A stretch of DNA of 64,000 nucleotides from Pseudobacillus wudalianchiensis (GCF_001685015.1 NZ_MAYT01000001.1:186001-250000); one strand, 5' to 3'. Positions 13,838 to 25,075 are shown, counted from the stretch's first letter. Notes: generated from the letters alone by a model not told the origin. Made by a program: numbers and translations.

Positions 13838-14605
13838 GTGAAATTTATCCAATCCATCAAAAACCCCCAAGTTAAGCAATGGAAAAAGCTGTTGACGAAG
13901 AAAGAACGGGAAAAAGCGGGCCAGTATCTTCTTGAAGGCTTTCATTTAGTGGAAGCCGCATTATATCATAAAAAAGACATCGTGGAACTAATCGTATCAG
14001 AAGACATTACCCTTCCAGCACATTGGAATGTAGACGATGTAGAACTGACAATGGTCACACCTGAAATCGCGAAAGCATTGTCTGATACAGAAGCAGGTCA
14101 AGGAGTATTTGCTGTCTGCCGTAAGCAGAAGCTGACAGAGGCGCTAAAGGGACGTACTTATTTGTTAATTGATGCCGTACAAGATCCGGGTAATATTGGC
14201 ACGATGATCCGCACAGCAGATGCAGCAGGACTCGATGGCGTTATTCTCGGAACAGGCTGTGCCGATCCGTACAATCCGAAAGTGCTGCGTTCGGCTCAAG
14301 GAAGTCATTTTCACTTGCCCCTTATTCAAATGCCGCTGCTTGAAGCGGTTCATCAATTGAAGGAGCAAGGTATTCGGGTGTTTGGCACCTCGCTGCAGCA
14401 GGCATCGGACTACCGCGAAGCAGAGGTGGAAGATTCATTTGCCCTTCTCGTCGGCAATGAGGGGAGCGGTGTGGAAGAAGCCTTATTGAAGGAAACAGAT
14501 AACAATGTGTATATCCCGATTTATGGAAAAAGCGAATCGCTAAATGTAGCTGTTGCTGCGGGAATCTTGTTGTATCATTTTAAACATTCTTTCAAAAACG
14601 TTTGA
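13838..14605 (+). CDS. ysgA: TrmH/SpoU-family RNA methyltransferase (YsgA)
   Basis: 255 aa. An N-terminal substrate-binding region (FIQSIKNPQVKQWKKLLTKK, LLEGFHLVEAAL) precedes a SPOUT methyltransferase with the three family motifs: AVQDPGNIGTMIRTADAAG, LLVGNEGSGV and YIPIYGKSESLNVAVAAGI. It should 2'-O-methylate rRNA or tRNA with S-adenosylmethionine; B. subtilis YsgA has been linked to 23S rRNA. The GTG start lies 8 nt after AAAGGAG; an upstream ATG in the same frame has no ribosome binding site and is rejected. The position between sspI and pheS is conserved. Confidence 0.92.
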   Translation: MKFIQSIKNPQVKQWKKLLTKKEREKAGQYLLEGFHLVEAALYHKKDIVELIVSEDITLPAHWNVDDVELTMVTPEIAKALSDTEAGQGVFAVCRKQKLTEALKGRTYLLIDAVQDPGNIGTMIRTADAAGLDGVILGTGCADPYNPKVLRSAQGSHFHLPLIQMPLLEAVHQLKEQGIRVFGTSLQQASDYREAEVEDSFALLVGNEGSGVEEALLKETDNNVYIPIYGKSESLNVAVAAGILLYHFKHSFKNV

Positions 14606-14619
14606 ATTTTTTACGGGCG

Positions 14620-14647
14620 TTGACTATAATAACGGTAATTACATAAT
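14620..14647 (+). promoter_or_regulatory. SigA promoter of pheST
   Basis: TTGACT (14620-14625), 16-nt spacer, CATAAT (14642-14647). The T-box leader begins a few bases downstream. Confidence 0.7.
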
Positions 14648-14654
14648 GAAAAAG

Positions 14655-14900
14655 GCAATGACAGAGAAGAGTACCCCATGCCATTTCTTCCAGGGAGAAA
14701 GTGCCGAAGACTGCAAGCACTTTTATGAAATAATGGGTGAAGTTCACCTCTCGAGCCGGCATCAGGACCGCTTTCGGCGTAAAGGTGCTCCGGTGAAGAA
14801 CCGTTACCTCAATGAAGTGAACATGTGTTACATGTTAAAAAGGGTGGTACCGCGACCAAAGCCTCGTCCCTTTCCGGGAGACGGGGCTTTTTTTATTGGT
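14655..14900 (+). promoter_or_regulatory. T-box riboswitch, phenylalanine specific
   Basis: The conserved T-box sequence AAGGGTGGTACCGCG lies at 14839-14853 and is followed by the terminator stem ending GACGGGGC with TTTTTTT. The stem I region contains AGTA and, on the 3' side, GAAGTTCACC, which places the specifier codon TTC (Phe) at 14743-14745. Uncharged tRNA-Phe should stabilise the antiterminator and turn on pheS-pheT. The specifier assignment is by inspection. Confidence 0.93.
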
Positions 14901-14971
14901 TAAAAAACAATTATAATGAAGAACTTCTGCCAAAAGGCACTTGTTCTACAAAATAAAGGAGGACTTTTCAA

Positions 14972-16006
14972 GTGGAGCAGCAATTAAAAGAGTTACAAAC
15001 TGAGGCACTCGCAAAAGTGGAAGCAGCAGAAGATCTAAAGCAGCTGAATGACATTCGAGTCGCTTATGTAGGAAAGAAGGGGCCGATTACAGAAGTGCTG
15101 AAAGGCATGGGGAAATTATCGGCGGAAGAACGTCCGAAAATGGGGGCGCTTGCGAATGAAGTACGTGCTGCCGTGGCATCAGCTATTGAAGCCAAACAAT
15201 CAGCCCTGCAGCAAAAAGCCATTCAAGAACAGCTGGAAAAAGAAACGATTGATGTGACGCTTCCTGGCCGTCCGGTCAGAACAGGCAACGCTCACCCGCT
15301 TACAAAGGTTGTAGAAGAAATTGAAGATTTGTTTATCAGCATGGGCTATTCTATCGCTGAAGGGCCAGAGGTAGAAACAGATTATTACAATTTTGAGGCA
15401 TTGAACTTGCCCAAAGGCCATCCAGCACGGGATATGCAGGATTCTTTCTATATCACGGAGGATATTTTGCTGCGTACCCACACTTCACCAGTTCAGGCCC
15501 GTACGATGGAAAAGCATGAAGGTAGAGGTCCGGTAAAAATCATTTGTCCAGGAAAAGTGTACCGCCGTGATAATGACGACGCGACCCATTCTCACCAATT
15601 TACTCAAATTGAAGGCCTGGCTGTAGATGAAAACATCAGCATGGGAGATTTAAAGGGAACGCTTGAAGTATTCGCCAAAAAATTGTTTGGTGAAGACCGG
15701 GAAATCCGCCTGCGTCCGAGCTTCTTCCCGTTTACAGAGCCATCTGTTGAAGTAGATGTGAGCTGTATGTGCGGCGGAAAAGGCTGCCGGATTTGTAAAG
15801 AAACTGGCTGGATTGAAATTTTAGGCGCCGGTATGGTGCATCCAAACGTATTAGAAATGGCTGGTTTTGACTCAAAGAAATATACTGGCTTCGCATTCGG
15901 TATGGGGCCCGACCGGATTGCTATGCTGAAATACGGAATTGATGATATTCGTCACTTTTATACAAATGACGTTCGTTTCTTAAAGCAATTTTCAGAACAT
16001 GAATAA
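14972..16006 (+). CDS. pheS: Phenylalanyl-tRNA synthetase alpha chain
   Basis: 344 aa, the standard length. It aminoacylates tRNA-Phe as part of the alpha2-beta2 complex with PheT. An N-terminal coiled coil (residues 1-85) binds tRNA. The class II catalytic domain shows motif 2 around [24 protein letters not shown], the substrate-binding [16 protein letters not shown], the [16 protein letters not shown] loop and motif 3 [14 protein letters not shown]. The start is GTG, 9 nt after AAAGGAGG. The Phe T-box controls it, and pheT follows after 15 bases. Confidence 0.98.
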   Translation: MEQQLKELQTEALAKVEAAEDLKQLNDIRVAYVGKKGPITEVLKGMGKLSAEERPKMGALANEVRAAVASAIEAKQSALQQKAIQEQLEKETIDVTLPGRPVRTGNAHPLTKVVEEIEDLFISMGYSIAEGPEVETDYYNFEALNLPKGHPARDMQDSFYITEDILLRTHTSPVQARTMEKHEGRGPVKIICPGKVYRRDNDDATHSHQFTQIEGLAVDENISMGDLKGTLEVFAKKLFGEDREIRLRPSFFPFTEPSVEVDVSCMCGGKGCRICKETGWIEILGAGMVHPNVLEMAGFDSKKYTGFAFGMGPDRIAMLKYGIDDIRHFYTNDVRFLKQFSEHE

Positions 16007-16021
16007 CTGGAGGGGTAAACA

Positions 16022-18436
16022 ATGTTTGTTTCATATAAATGGCTGAGCGAGTATGTCGACTTAGATGGCATGCCCTCAAAGGAATTAGCAGAAAAAATTA
16101 CGCGCAGCGGGATTGAGGTAGAAGGCGTTGATATGCTTGGTGCAGGGATTAAAGGTGTAGTCATCGGTCACGTTCTTGAAAAAGAACAGCACCCGAATGC
16201 CGATAAGTTAAATGTATGCCAGGTGGATATCGGCGAAGAAGAACCAGTCCAAATTGTCTGCGGAGCGCCGAATGTAGACAAAGGACAAAAAGTAGCGGTT
16301 GCCAAAGTAGGAGCCGTCCTTCCAGGTAACTTCAAAATCAAAAAAGCGAAGCTGCGCGGCGAAGCATCGAACGGCATGATTTGTTCGTTACAGGAGCTTG
16401 GCATTGAAAGCAAGCTTGTCGCGAAAGAATATTCTGAAGGCATCTTCGTTTTTCCGAACGATGTCACACCGGGAGAAGACGCACTTTTACAGTTGAATTT
16501 AGATGATGAAGTACTAGAGCTAGGTTTAACGCCGAATCGTTCGGACTGCTTAAGCATGATCGGGGTAGCTTATGAAGTTGCCGCTATTCTGGATAAAGAA
16601 GTGAAGCTTCCGGAAATTGAAGTAGAGGAAGCTGCTGAGCGTACAGAAGATTGGATTAAGGTAAGCATCGAAGCAAAAGAAGATAATCCAATTTATATCG
16701 CCCGTATCGTAAAAGACGTAAAAATTGGGCCATCGCCGCTTTGGATGCAAGCACGTCTTATGGCAGAAGGCATTCGTCCGCATAACAACGTTGTCGATAT
16801 TACAAACTATATTTTGCTTGAATACGGCCAGCCGCTGCATGCATTTGACTATGATCGGTTAGGCTCAAAAGAAATTGTTGTTCGTCGTGCGCAGGACGGT
16901 GAACAATTCGTTACGCTTGATAATGCAGAACGCACATTATCATCTGAGCATTTACTCATCACAAATGGCAAAGAAGGGGTAGCCCTTGCTGGTGTAATGG
17001 GCGGTGCAAACTCCGAAGTAGAAGCTGATACAACGAGGGTGTTAATTGAATCGGCTTATTTTAACGGACAGCGTGTTCGCCAAGCATCTAAAGATCACGG
17101 CCTTCGTTCAGAGGCGAGTGCTCGTTTTGAAAAAGGCGTTGATCCGAATCGCTTGCAGGCAGCGGCTGACCGTGCTGCGCAGTTGATGGCACAGTACGCT
17201 GGCGGTCAAGTGTTGGCAGGCAGCGTGGTTGCTGGTGAAATCGACCTCGAGCCAAAAGTTGTTTCTGTTACACTTGAAAAATTAAATCGCGTGCTTGGAA
17301 CGAATCTGCAAGCAGCAGAAGTAGAAGACATTTTCCGCCGCTTGAAATTTGAGGTTAAAACCGATAATGAGGAGTTCATCGTAACAGTGCCAACTCGCCG
17401 CGGTGATATTACGATTGCAGAAGATCTTGTGGAAGAAGTCGCTCGCTTGTATGGATATGACCACTTGCCGACAACTGTTCCAGTTGGCGCGACGTATCCT
17501 GGCGGCTTGACAGATTACCAAGAAAAGCGCCGCACTGTCCGCCGCTTTTTAGAAGGAGCTGGCTTCAATCAAGCCATCACCTATACATTAACAAGTGAGA
17601 AAAAATCGCAAGAATACGCGTTAGAGTCACGTGAGCCAATCAAGCTTGCAATGCCAATGAGTGAAGAGCATGCTTATTTACGTTTAAGCATCATTCCACA
17701 GTTATTAGGCGTCGTTTCGTATAACAACGCGCGTCAAATTGATTCACTTGCCCTTTATGAAGTGGGCAGCGTCTTTTTGAAAGAATCAGGTGCTGAGCTC
17801 CCAACAGAAGAAGAGCATCTAGCTGGAGCCATCACGGGTCTTTGGGAAGAGAACCTTTGGCAAGGTGAAAATAAAGCAGCTGATTTCTTTGTAGCAAAAG
17901 GGGTACTGGAAGGATTGTTTGCTAAACTGGGGCTTTTAGAGCGCGTTGCCTTTAAAAAGGCAGAAATCGCCGGCATGCATCCAGGACGAACAGCAGCTAT
18001 TGAGCTTGATGGCCAAGAGATTGGATTCGTCGGGCAGGTGCATCCACAGCAGGCTAAAGACTTAGACATTAAAGAAACCTATTTATTTGAATTAAAATTA
18101 AGCCCGCTCTTTACAGCAGAAACAGAAGCCGTTACTTACGAACCAATCCCGCGCTTCCCGTCGATTACTCGAGATATTGCTCTCGTTGTCGACACAAATG
18201 TAGAAGCAGGCAAGCTGGAAGAAATTATTAAAGAAGCCGGTGGAAAACTGTTAAAAGATGTCCGCGTATTTGACTTGTATGAAGGTGAGCATATCGAGGC
18301 AGGCAAAAAATCGATTGCCTTCTCACTCAAATATTTTGATCCAGAAAAAACACTAACAGACGAAGAAGTAGTAAAAGTCCATGATGGTGTATTAGAAGCA
18401 TTGAAAGAAAAAGCTGGAGCTGAATTAAGAAGCTAA
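16022..18436 (+). CDS. pheT: Phenylalanyl-tRNA synthetase beta chain
   Basis: 804 aa, typical length. In order: an N-terminal segment with the EMAP-like tRNA-binding OB domain (about 40-150, [22 protein letters not shown]), the B3/B4 editing region (about 205-400, [20 protein letters not shown]), the B5 domain (about 405-475), the inactive catalytic-like core, and the C-terminal FDX-ACB domain (about 710-804, [14 protein letters not shown]). It hydrolyses mischarged Tyr-tRNA-Phe and helps bind tRNA. Co-transcribed with pheS and closed by the terminator at 18447. Confidence 0.98.
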   Translation: MFVSYKWLSEYVDLDGMPSKELAEKITRSGIEVEGVDMLGAGIKGVVIGHVLEKEQHPNADKLNVCQVDIGEEEPVQIVCGAPNVDKGQKVAVAKVGAVLPGNFKIKKAKLRGEASNGMICSLQELGIESKLVAKEYSEGIFVFPNDVTPGEDALLQLNLDDEVLELGLTPNRSDCLSMIGVAYEVAAILDKEVKLPEIEVEEAAERTEDWIKVSIEAKEDNPIYIARIVKDVKIGPSPLWMQARLMAEGIRPHNNVVDITNYILLEYGQPLHAFDYDRLGSKEIVVRRAQDGEQFVTLDNAERTLSSEHLLITNGKEGVALAGVMGGANSEVEADTTRVLIESAYFNGQRVRQASKDHGLRSEASARFEKGVDPNRLQAAADRAAQLMAQYAGGQVLAGSVVAGEIDLEPKVVSVTLEKLNRVLGTNLQAAEVEDIFRRLKFEVKTDNEEFIVTVPTRRGDITIAEDLVEEVARLYGYDHLPTTVPVGATYPGGLTDYQEKRRTVRRFLEGAGFNQAITYTLTSEKKSQEYALESREPIKLAMPMSEEHAYLRLSIIPQLLGVVSYNNARQIDSLALYEVGSVFLKESGAELPTEEEHLAGAITGLWEENLWQGENKAADFFVAKGVLEGLFAKLGLLERVAFKKAEIAGMHPGRTAAIELDGQEIGFVGQVHPQQAKDLDIKETYLFELKLSPLFTAETEAVTYEPIPRFPSITRDIALVVDTNVEAGKLEEIIKEAGGKLLKDVRVFDLYEGEHIEAGKKSIAFSLKYFDPEKTLTDEEVVKVHDGVLEALKEKAGAELRS

Positions 18437-18446
18437 TACTCTTTTT

Positions 18447-18478
18447 AAGCACTCCTGTCTAATGGCAGGAGTGCTTTT
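18447..18478 (+). terminator. pheST terminator
   Basis: AAGCACTCCTG / CAGGAGTGCTT with an 8-nt loop, running into TTTT. Confidence 0.88.
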
Positions 18479-18482
18479 ACTT

Positions 18483-18587
18483 GCGCTCATAAATTCGTTC
18501 TATGCGCGCACAATCGACAAAGTTGCGCTCACAAAACCGGGAACTCCGCTCGCAATCAACAAGATTACGCGCATAAACGTGAGAAAG
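18483..18587. repeat. Five 21-bp phased repeats
   Basis: The core GCGC(T/G)CA(C/T)AA or a close variant begins at 18483, 18504, 18525, 18546 and 18567, exactly 21 bp apart each time. The remaining 11 bases of each unit vary, with some shared AATC/AACAA. It lies between the pheT and rnhC terminators and does not look coding. Confidence 0.75.
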
Positions 18588-18590
18588 AAG

Positions 18591-18630
18591 AAACAAAGCC
18601 GGACCTTTATTAGGGCCGGCTTTGTTTTTT
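18591..18630. terminator. Bidirectional terminator between pheT and rnhC
   Basis: AAACAAAGCCGG / CCGGCTTTGTTT, a 12-bp stem with T-rich flanks on both strands. It mainly ends rnhC, which reads from the right. Confidence 0.82.
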
Positions 18631-19562
18631 TATCGTTTATTCACGAGTTTCAGGGCTTTCTGGGTATTGGCGAAGTGTTTTTTGGTGAAATGAAGCAGGG
18701 CTTCTTCGCCTTTTTCGCTGATGAGGCGGGCAGCGGCAACATCAACGTGACTGCCAGCCCCTTTTGGAATCGGAAAACCGGCTTCGCTGCTTAAATTGTC
18801 CATTTGTTTCACAAAAGCATAACGGGCGATGATCGAGGCAGCGGCAACAGCAAGGTGGATGCTTTCGCCTTTTGTGCTAAAGAACACATTCTCCTGAAAA
18901 ATTTCTTTTTGTTCTTTTAAATAACGATAGTACGTATCCTTTTCGGCAAACTGGTCAATTAGCACGGCATCTGGACGCTCAGGAAGAATTTTTTTGTGCA
19001 GGTTAATCAATGCCTGATTATGAAGCAACGCTTTTATTTTTCCTTGCGACATGCCTTTTTGCTGAAGCTCGTTATACTTCTCGTTCTTTAAAACAAGTAG
19101 GCTATATGGTACCACTTTAGCAATTTTCTTAGCGATTTGGATAATTTGCGGGTCTGTTAAATCTTTGGAATCGCGGACGCCTATTGACTGCAGTTCATGG
19201 AGTTGTTCCTTTCTTACAAAAGCGCTGACGACTGTGATCGGGCCAAAATAATCGCCTGTGCCGACTTCATCACTGCCGATAACAGACATTTCCGAGAATC
19301 CGGATGGCAACTGGGCGGACACGGGCTTCTTTTTCTTGACAGGAGCTGCTTTTGTACTTTCCCCATGCCATTTGGCTGCTTCTAGCAGCGCATCCTTTCC
19401 TTGAAATAGAACTTTACCGGAACGATAACCGGTAATCGCACAGGCAGACGTTTTAGCTGCGAAGACGGCTCCTGCTGGCAGCTTGCCAGTAGATTGGGAA
19501 TTATAATAGGTTTTCATTTTCGAAAGGGTGGTGCTGGATACGTTTAAAACAGTGTGGCTCAT
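18630..19562 (-). CDS. rnhC: Ribonuclease HIII
   Basis: 310 aa. It cleaves the RNA strand of RNA-DNA hybrids. The N-terminal 80 residues form the TBP-like substrate-binding domain of HIII (TGKLPAGAVFAAKTSACAITGYRSGK). The catalytic domain opens with GSDEVGTGDYFGP, holding the DE pair of the type 2 fold, and continues with the second acidic site in DAVLIDQFAE and KGESIHLAVAAASIIAR. The DEVG motif separates it from HII (DEVGRG). It diverges from zapA, as in B. subtilis. Confidence 0.96.
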   Translation of the reverse strand: MSHTVLNVSSTTLSKMKTYYNSQSTGKLPAGAVFAAKTSACAITGYRSGKVLFQGKDALLEAAKWHGESTKAAPVKKKKPVSAQLPSGFSEMSVIGSDEVGTGDYFGPITVVSAFVRKEQLHELQSIGVRDSKDLTDPQIIQIAKKIAKVVPYSLLVLKNEKYNELQQKGMSQGKIKALLHNQALINLHKKILPERPDAVLIDQFAEKDTYYRYLKEQKEIFQENVFFSTKGESIHLAVAAASIIARYAFVKQMDNLSSEAGFPIPKGAGSHVDVAAARLISEKGEEALLHFTKKHFANTQKALKLVNKR

Positions 19563-19653
19563 ATAGAAACTCTCCTTTATACTTGCGGCTTTTCATGGAT
19601 TCCTGCTCATGGTATGATAACAGATAGGATTCTTTACGAATGGGGGCATTCCA

Positions 19654-19914
19654 TTGTCGAATGAAGAGAAAAACCGGATTACGGTTGACATATACGGACA
19701 TCATTATACAATTGTCGGCACGGAATCGAAAAGTCATATCCGGCATGTGGCTCAGTTAGTCGACGAAAAGATGCGGGAAATTAAGAGAAAGAATCCTGTG
19801 CTTGATTTAAATAAAATCGCTGTATTAGCTGCGGTGAATACAGTTCATGACTATGTAAAATTGCAAGAAGAAATAGAACACTTAAAGCAACAATTAAAAG
19901 AATTGAAGGGCTGA
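19654..19914 (+). CDS. zapA: Cell division protein ZapA
   Basis: 86 aa, starting at TTG. Matches the ZapA family from VDIYGHHYTIVGTESKSHIRHVAQLVDEKMREI through VLAAVNTVHDYVKLQ, then a C-terminal coiled coil (EEIEHLKQQLKELKG). ZapA binds FtsZ and bundles protofilaments at the division site. It heads a run of same-strand genes (zapA, cvpA-like, polX, mutS2, yshE) separated by 5-82 bases, so an operon is likely. Confidence 0.94.
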   Translation: MSNEEKNRITVDIYGHHYTIVGTESKSHIRHVAQLVDEKMREIKRKNPVLDLNKIAVLAAVNTVHDYVKLQEEIEHLKQQLKELKG

Positions 19915-19919
19915 ACAAC

Positions 19920-20465
19920 ATGATTGACATTGTATTGCTTATTTTATTAGTTGCCGGTATTGTAATTGGTTTAAAACGGGGATTTGTTTTACAGTTTTTC
20001 CACATAGCTGGTTCCATTATCGCGATTATTGCTGCTCTTGCGCTTCGCGAGCAGGTAGCCCCGCTGCTAAAAAACTGGATCCCGATGCCGCCGGTTGATC
20101 AAAATCCAGCGTTTGGTCTTGTGGCAGCCGGTTTTGAATCTTTTTATTATGGAGCCATTGCTTTTGTTCTTATTTTTATTTTAGTGAAAATTGTGCTATC
20201 GATCCTTGGCTCTTTTGTAAATGCGCTTGCGAATATTCCGATTTTACGAGAAGTGAATAAAGTCGGCGGAGGGGTTCTCGGCTTTGTGGAAGTGTACCTC
20301 GTGCTCTTTGTCCTTGTCTACCTCGGTATGCTGCTGCCCTCTGGAATTTCTTCCATGATAAATGATTCTTTCATTGCCGATTATATGATACATCATACAC
20401 CTTATTTATCAGATGCGCTTAAAAACTTTAACCCGCTTGCCCAACTGAACCGCTTCTCTTTTTAA
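19920..20465 (+). CDS. yshB: CvpA family membrane protein (YshB)
   Basis: 181 aa with four hydrophobic helices at about residues 3-20, 27-43, 75-100 and 115-140, the arrangement of colicin V production/CvpA proteins. The N-terminal IDIVLLILLVAGIVIGLKRG is typical. The function in Bacillus is not settled; CvpA homologues are linked to envelope integrity. It starts 5 bases after zapA with GAAGGG upstream and precedes polX as in B. subtilis. Confidence 0.88.
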   Translation: MIDIVLLILLVAGIVIGLKRGFVLQFFHIAGSIIAIIAALALREQVAPLLKNWIPMPPVDQNPAFGLVAAGFESFYYGAIAFVLIFILVKIVLSILGSFVNALANIPILREVNKVGGGVLGFVEVYLVLFVLVYLGMLLPSGISSMINDSFIADYMIHHTPYLSDALKNFNPLAQLNRFSF

Positions 20466-20547
20466 AAGAGAAGTTTTTGTTTTGTCTGGCTTTTCTGTTA
20501 CTATTAAAATGGAGAAAAAGATCGATTTTGAAAGTATGGTGACGACG

Positions 20548-22263
20548 ATGATCAATAAAAAAGACATTATCCGTTTACTGGAAAAGATAGCGATATATAT
20601 GGAATTAAAAGGGGAAAACCCGTTTAAAGTATCTGCCTTTCGAAAAGCTGCCGCCGCTCTAGAAACGGACGAGCGCAGCTTAACAGAAATTGAGGATATG
20701 ACGAAGATTCCAGGAATCGGCAAGGGGACAGGAGCCGTCATTGAAGAATACCTGGAAACGGGTGAATCGACAGTTTTAAAAGAGCTGCAGGATGAGGTGC
20801 CTTCCGGGCTTGTCCCTTTGCTGCAATTACCGGGACTTGGCGGTAAAAAGATTGCTAAATTATATAAAGAATTGAACGTAAAAAGCATGGCTGATTTACA
20901 AGAAGCATGTGAGCAGAAAAAAGTGCAGGAGCTGCCTGGGTTTGGGGCTAAAACCGAGGAAAAAATTTTAGCGGCTATCCAAGAAGCCGGAAAGCGCCCG
21001 GAGCGGCTCCCCATCACGTATATGCTGCCACTTGCTGAATCGATTGAAAATCGCCTGGCTGAGATGAAAGGAATTCAGCGATTTTCACGGGCAGGCAGCT
21101 TAAGACGCCTTCGCGAAACGATTAAGGACCTTGATTTTATCATTGCAGCTGATAATGCTGCTGCCGTGAAGGAGCAGCTACTCTCGCTCCCCGGAATTAA
21201 AGAAGTGATTGCAGCCGGTGATACGAAGGTTTCCGTTGTCATCGAGGGAGAGTGGGATGTGTCGGTTGATTTTCGGATCGTCACAGCAGAAGAATTTGCT
21301 TCTACGCTTCATCATTTTACCGGCTCGAAGGATCATAATGTCCGTATGCGCCAGCTGGCGAAAGAGCGCGGGGAAAAGATTAGTGAGTATGGCGTTGAAT
21401 CGGTTGAGACAGGAGAAGTAACTACATTCCAAACGGAAGAGGATTTTTATCATCATTTTAATCTGCCATGGATCCCTCCAGAAATTCGAGAGGATGGAAC
21501 AGAAGTAGAGGATTTTCCTGGATTTGGCCGTCTCATTCATTTAGGTGATATCAAGGGAGATGTCCATATGCATACGACTTGGTCAGACGGGGCATATTCG
21601 CTTGAAGAAATGATAGAAGCCTGTCGGGCTAGAGGCTATGAATACATGGCAATTACCGATCATTCCCGCTATTTAAAAGTAGCAAATGGCTTGTCAGTTG
21701 AGCGGCTGTTAAAGCAGAATGAGGAAATTCGCGAGCTCAACGCCCGCTATAACGATATTGAAATTCTTTCCGGCATTGAAATGGATATTTTGCCTGATGC
21801 TACATTAGATTATGACGATGAAATTTTAAGCCAGTTGGACTTTGTGATTGCCTCGATTCATTCAAGTTTTTCACAGCCGCGGGAAACGATTATGGAGCGC
21901 TTAAAAACAGCTTTAATGAATCCATACGTTGACTTAATTGCTCATCCGACTGGCCGGTTAATTGGCCGTCGTGAGGGCTACGATGTTGACGTTGATATGC
22001 TCATTGAATTGGCAAAGGAAACCAACACAGCTCTGGAATTAAATGCCAATCCCTATCGGCTAGATTTATCTGCCGATCATTTAAAGAAAGCTCAGGCAGC
22101 CAGTGTGAAGGTGATCATTAATACAGATGCTCATGCTATTGAACATTTAGATTTCATGGAAATTGGGGCAAAAGCAGCGAGAAAAGGCTGGCTTCGTCCA
22201 GATACGGTGCTCAATACGTACAGTAAGGAAGATTTTTTAGCATTTATTAATCGAAACAAATAG
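20548..22263 (+). CDS. polX: DNA polymerase X family protein with PHP domain
   Basis: 571 aa from the start [15 protein letters not shown], which fits B. subtilis PolX (YshC, 570 aa). An ATG 66 bases upstream is open but out of line with the family. Residues 1-310 form the family X polymerase region, with helix-hairpin-helix motifs ([16 protein letters not shown] and [16 protein letters not shown]) and the palm with [18 protein letters not shown] holding two catalytic aspartates. Residues 330-571 form the PHP domain ([37 protein letters not shown]), which in PolX gives a Mn-dependent 3'-5' exonuclease. It fills gaps in base excision repair. Confidence 0.95.
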   Translation: MINKKDIIRLLEKIAIYMELKGENPFKVSAFRKAAAALETDERSLTEIEDMTKIPGIGKGTGAVIEEYLETGESTVLKELQDEVPSGLVPLLQLPGLGGKKIAKLYKELNVKSMADLQEACEQKKVQELPGFGAKTEEKILAAIQEAGKRPERLPITYMLPLAESIENRLAEMKGIQRFSRAGSLRRLRETIKDLDFIIAADNAAAVKEQLLSLPGIKEVIAAGDTKVSVVIEGEWDVSVDFRIVTAEEFASTLHHFTGSKDHNVRMRQLAKERGEKISEYGVESVETGEVTTFQTEEDFYHHFNLPWIPPEIREDGTEVEDFPGFGRLIHLGDIKGDVHMHTTWSDGAYSLEEMIEACRARGYEYMAITDHSRYLKVANGLSVERLLKQNEEIRELNARYNDIEILSGIEMDILPDATLDYDDEILSQLDFVIASIHSSFSQPRETIMERLKTALMNPYVDLIAHPTGRLIGRREGYDVDVDMLIELAKETNTALELNANPYRLDLSADHLKKAQAASVKVIINTDAHAIEHLDFMEIGAKAARKGWLRPDTVLNTYSKEDFLAFINRNK

Positions 22264-22279
22264 GGAGGAATCCTGTTAC

Positions 22280-24634
22280 GTGAATAAAAAAGTATTAAAA
22301 ACTCTTGAGTTTGACAAAATTAAGCAGCAGCTTGCTGAACATGCTGCCTCCAGCTTAGGAAGGGAACAGGCAGAAGCCTTGAATCCATCTGTTTCCTATG
22401 ATGAAGTGGTTCGACTTCAGGAAGAAACCGATGAAGCAGCGCGTGTACTTCGCCTAAAGGGACACGCACCACTGGGCGGAATTCATAATGTTCGTCCGCA
22501 TGTGAAGCGAGCACAAATTGGCGGCATGCTGAACGGTATGGAATTTGTTCAAGTGGCGAGCACCATCTATGCAGGACGGATGATGAAGCAATTCATTCAT
22601 GATTTAGTTGAAGAAGAAGAAGAATTGCCGATCCTTTCTGAAAAAGCAGAACAGCTGCCGGTATTGACACCGCTTGAACACCGGATTAAACATACAGTAG
22701 ACGAACACGGCGGTGTTCTTGATTCAGCGAGTGAAACACTTCGCCATATCCGTCAGCAGCTTCGAGCGAATGAAAGCCGGATTCGCGGCAAGCTTGAAAG
22801 TTTAATACGCGGAAGCAACGCCCAAAAAATGCTCTCCGATACAATCATTACGATTAGAAACGATCGTTACGTTATCCCCGTAAAACAGGAGTACAGGGGA
22901 CACTATGGCGGTATCGTGCACGATCAGTCTTCATCTGGCCAAACGTTATTTATTGAGCCGGAGTCGATCGTGCAAATGAATAACCAAATCCGTGAATTTA
23001 AGCTGAAGGAACAATTAGAAATTGAACGGATTTTTACCGAGTTAACAGTGGAAGTAGAACAGCATGGAGAAGAGCTTTATCATTTAACTGGCTTGCTTGG
23101 TGAGCTTGATTTTATGTTTATGAAAGCAAAATTCGGCCGAGCTATTAAAGGCACGAAGCCATTGGTGAACAAAGATGGCTATATCCGTTTGAATAAGGCC
23201 CGCCATCCGCTGTTGCCGATTGATGAAGCAGTGGCAAATGATATTGAATTCGGAAAAGAATATACAACGATCTTAATTACCGGACCGAATACCGGTGGGA
23301 AAACCGTGACCTTAAAAACGGTCGGTTTAACGACATTAATGGCCCAAGCAGGACTTCCTATCCCGGCGCTTGACGGGTCGGAAACAGCGGTATTCGGTTC
23401 AGTCTTTGCTGATATTGGGGACGAACAATCCATTGAGCAAAGTTTGAGTACGTTTTCATCTCATATGGTGAATATTGTAGATATTTTAAAGCAAGTTGAC
23501 GATGAAAGCCTCGTCTTATTTGATGAACTTGGTGCCGGCACGGACCCTCAGGAAGGGGCTGCTCTGGCGATGGCGATCCTTGATGATGTGCATAATCGAG
23601 GAGCAAGAGTCATTGCTACTACGCATTATCCTGAGTTAAAAGCATACGGCTATAATCGCGAAGGGGTCGTCAATGCGAGCGTTGAGTTTAATGTAGAGAC
23701 ACTCAGTCCGACCTATCGCCTCCTCATTGGCGTACCAGGACGAAGCAATGCCTTTGAGATTTCCAGCCGTTTAGGTCTCAATGATACGATCATTCAGCAG
23801 GCGCGCGGTTTGATTGGCGCGGATACGAATGAAGTAGATCAAATGATTGCTTCACTTGAACAGGCGCGCCGGAAAGCGGAAGATGAAGAACGGGAAGCAC
23901 GCGAATATTTGAAGCTTGCGGAACAGTTCCATAAAGAAATGCAAAAACAAATGCAGGAATACTATGCTCATAAAGAGGAGCTTGCCGAGAAGGCCCGCAA
24001 GCAGGCGGCAGATATTGTAGAGAAGGCGAAAGCGGAAGCGGAAGAAGTAATCCGTGATTTGCGTACGATGAGATTCGAGAAACAGGCAGATGTAAAAGAG
24101 CATGAATTGATTGAAGCTAAAAGACGGCTGACCGAAGCGGTACCGGAAGCGAAAAAAGCCCCAAAAACGAAATCAGCCTCTTCAGAACGGATATTGAAGC
24201 CGGGAGACGAAGTGAAAGTGCTTAGTTTTGATCAAAAAGGTACGCTGCTTGAAAAAGCTGGGGACAAAGAATGGAACGTGCAAATTGGCATTATGAAAAT
24301 GAAAGTAAAAGAAAGCGATTTGCAATTTATAAAGTCAGAGAAAAAAGCAGAGCCAAAGCCGCTCGCGACGATTCGTGGAAAAGACTATCATGTAAGCCTA
24401 GAGCTTGATTTGCGCGGCGAGCGTTACGAGGATGCATTGGCACGGTTAGAAAAGTATATTGATGATGCTTTACTCGCCGGCTACCCACGCGTTTCGATCA
24501 TTCACGGCAAAGGAACGGGAGCGCTTCGCAAAGGTGTTCAAGATTATTTGAAAAATCACCGGTCTGTGAAGCGGACACGCTTCGGTGAAGCAGGGGAAGG
24601 CGGCAGCGGCGTGACTGTTGTCGAATTAAAATAA
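22280..24634 (+). CDS. mutS2: MutS2 family ATPase/endonuclease
   Basis: 784 aa. It lacks the mismatch-recognition domain of MutS1. A clamp/lever region is followed by the ATPase with Walker [19 protein letters not shown] (about 330), Walker [19 protein letters not shown] and [11 protein letters not shown] long charged coiled coil (about 510-620) comes next, then a KOW-like segment and the C-terminal Smr domain ([29 protein letters not shown]). Recent work on B. subtilis places MutS2 in ribosome-collision rescue; older work assigned it to suppression of recombination. The GTG start follows AGGGAGG. Confidence 0.96.
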   Translation: MNKKVLKTLEFDKIKQQLAEHAASSLGREQAEALNPSVSYDEVVRLQEETDEAARVLRLKGHAPLGGIHNVRPHVKRAQIGGMLNGMEFVQVASTIYAGRMMKQFIHDLVEEEEELPILSEKAEQLPVLTPLEHRIKHTVDEHGGVLDSASETLRHIRQQLRANESRIRGKLESLIRGSNAQKMLSDTIITIRNDRYVIPVKQEYRGHYGGIVHDQSSSGQTLFIEPESIVQMNNQIREFKLKEQLEIERIFTELTVEVEQHGEELYHLTGLLGELDFMFMKAKFGRAIKGTKPLVNKDGYIRLNKARHPLLPIDEAVANDIEFGKEYTTILITGPNTGGKTVTLKTVGLTTLMAQAGLPIPALDGSETAVFGSVFADIGDEQSIEQSLSTFSSHMVNIVDILKQVDDESLVLFDELGAGTDPQEGAALAMAILDDVHNRGARVIATTHYPELKAYGYNREGVVNASVEFNVETLSPTYRLLIGVPGRSNAFEISSRLGLNDTIIQQARGLIGADTNEVDQMIASLEQARRKAEDEEREAREYLKLAEQFHKEMQKQMQEYYAHKEELAEKARKQAADIVEKAKAEAEEVIRDLRTMRFEKQADVKEHELIEAKRRLTEAVPEAKKAPKTKSASSERILKPGDEVKVLSFDQKGTLLEKAGDKEWNVQIGIMKMKVKESDLQFIKSEKKAEPKPLATIRGKDYHVSLELDLRGERYEDALARLEKYIDDALLAGYPRVSIIHGKGTGALRKGVQDYLKNHRSVKRTRFGEAGEGGSGVTVVELK

Positions 24635-24650
24635 GAGGGGCTTTATATGT

Positions 24651-25058
24651 ATGAACCAGTTTTGGGAAAATGAATTTATACAGCTTGCCGGTTATTACAG
24701 TGTAGTCGTTGTCTGTATTATACTGTCGCTAGCCGTGTTTGAACTGGTAACTAAATACCGCAACTGGGAAGAAATCCAAAGAGGCAATATGGCTGTGGCA
24801 ATGGCAACCGGCGGAAAAATATTCGGTCTTGCGAATATTTTCCGCCATTCGATTGCCCATAATGATCATGTTTTAACGATGATTGGCTGGGGAGCATTTG
24901 GTTTTGTTTTGCTGTTAGCTGGCTACTTTATTTTTGAATTTTTAACTCCCCGTTTTAAAATTGATGAAGAAATTGAACAAGACAACCGTGCTGTCGGCTT
25001 TATCTCTATGGTAATCTCTGTCGGATTATCATACGTTATTGGCGCAGCTTTAATTTAA
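24651..25058 (+). CDS. yshE: DUF350 family membrane protein (YshE)
   Basis: 135 aa with four predicted membrane helices and the DUF350 pattern: an N-terminal helix (YYSVVVVCIILSLAVFELV), an amphipathic loop KYRNWEEIQRGNMAVAMATGGKIFGLANIFR, a third helix and EIEQDNRAVGFISMVISVGLSYVIGAALI. Function unknown. It follows mutS2 after 16 bases, as in B. subtilis, and is followed by a 27-codon membrane peptide frame. Confidence 0.88.
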   Translation: MNQFWENEFIQLAGYYSVVVVCIILSLAVFELVTKYRNWEEIQRGNMAVAMATGGKIFGLANIFRHSIAHNDHVLTMIGWGAFGFVLLLAGYFIFEFLTPRFKIDEEIEQDNRAVGFISMVISVGLSYVIGAALI

Positions 25059-25075
25059 TAAGGAGCATCCGAACT

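Noticed and set aside
18462-18794. 110-codon plus-strand frame between pheT and rnhC
   Set aside because: Runs through two terminators and into the rnhC gene. The 21-bp repeats show no conserved peptide in this frame.
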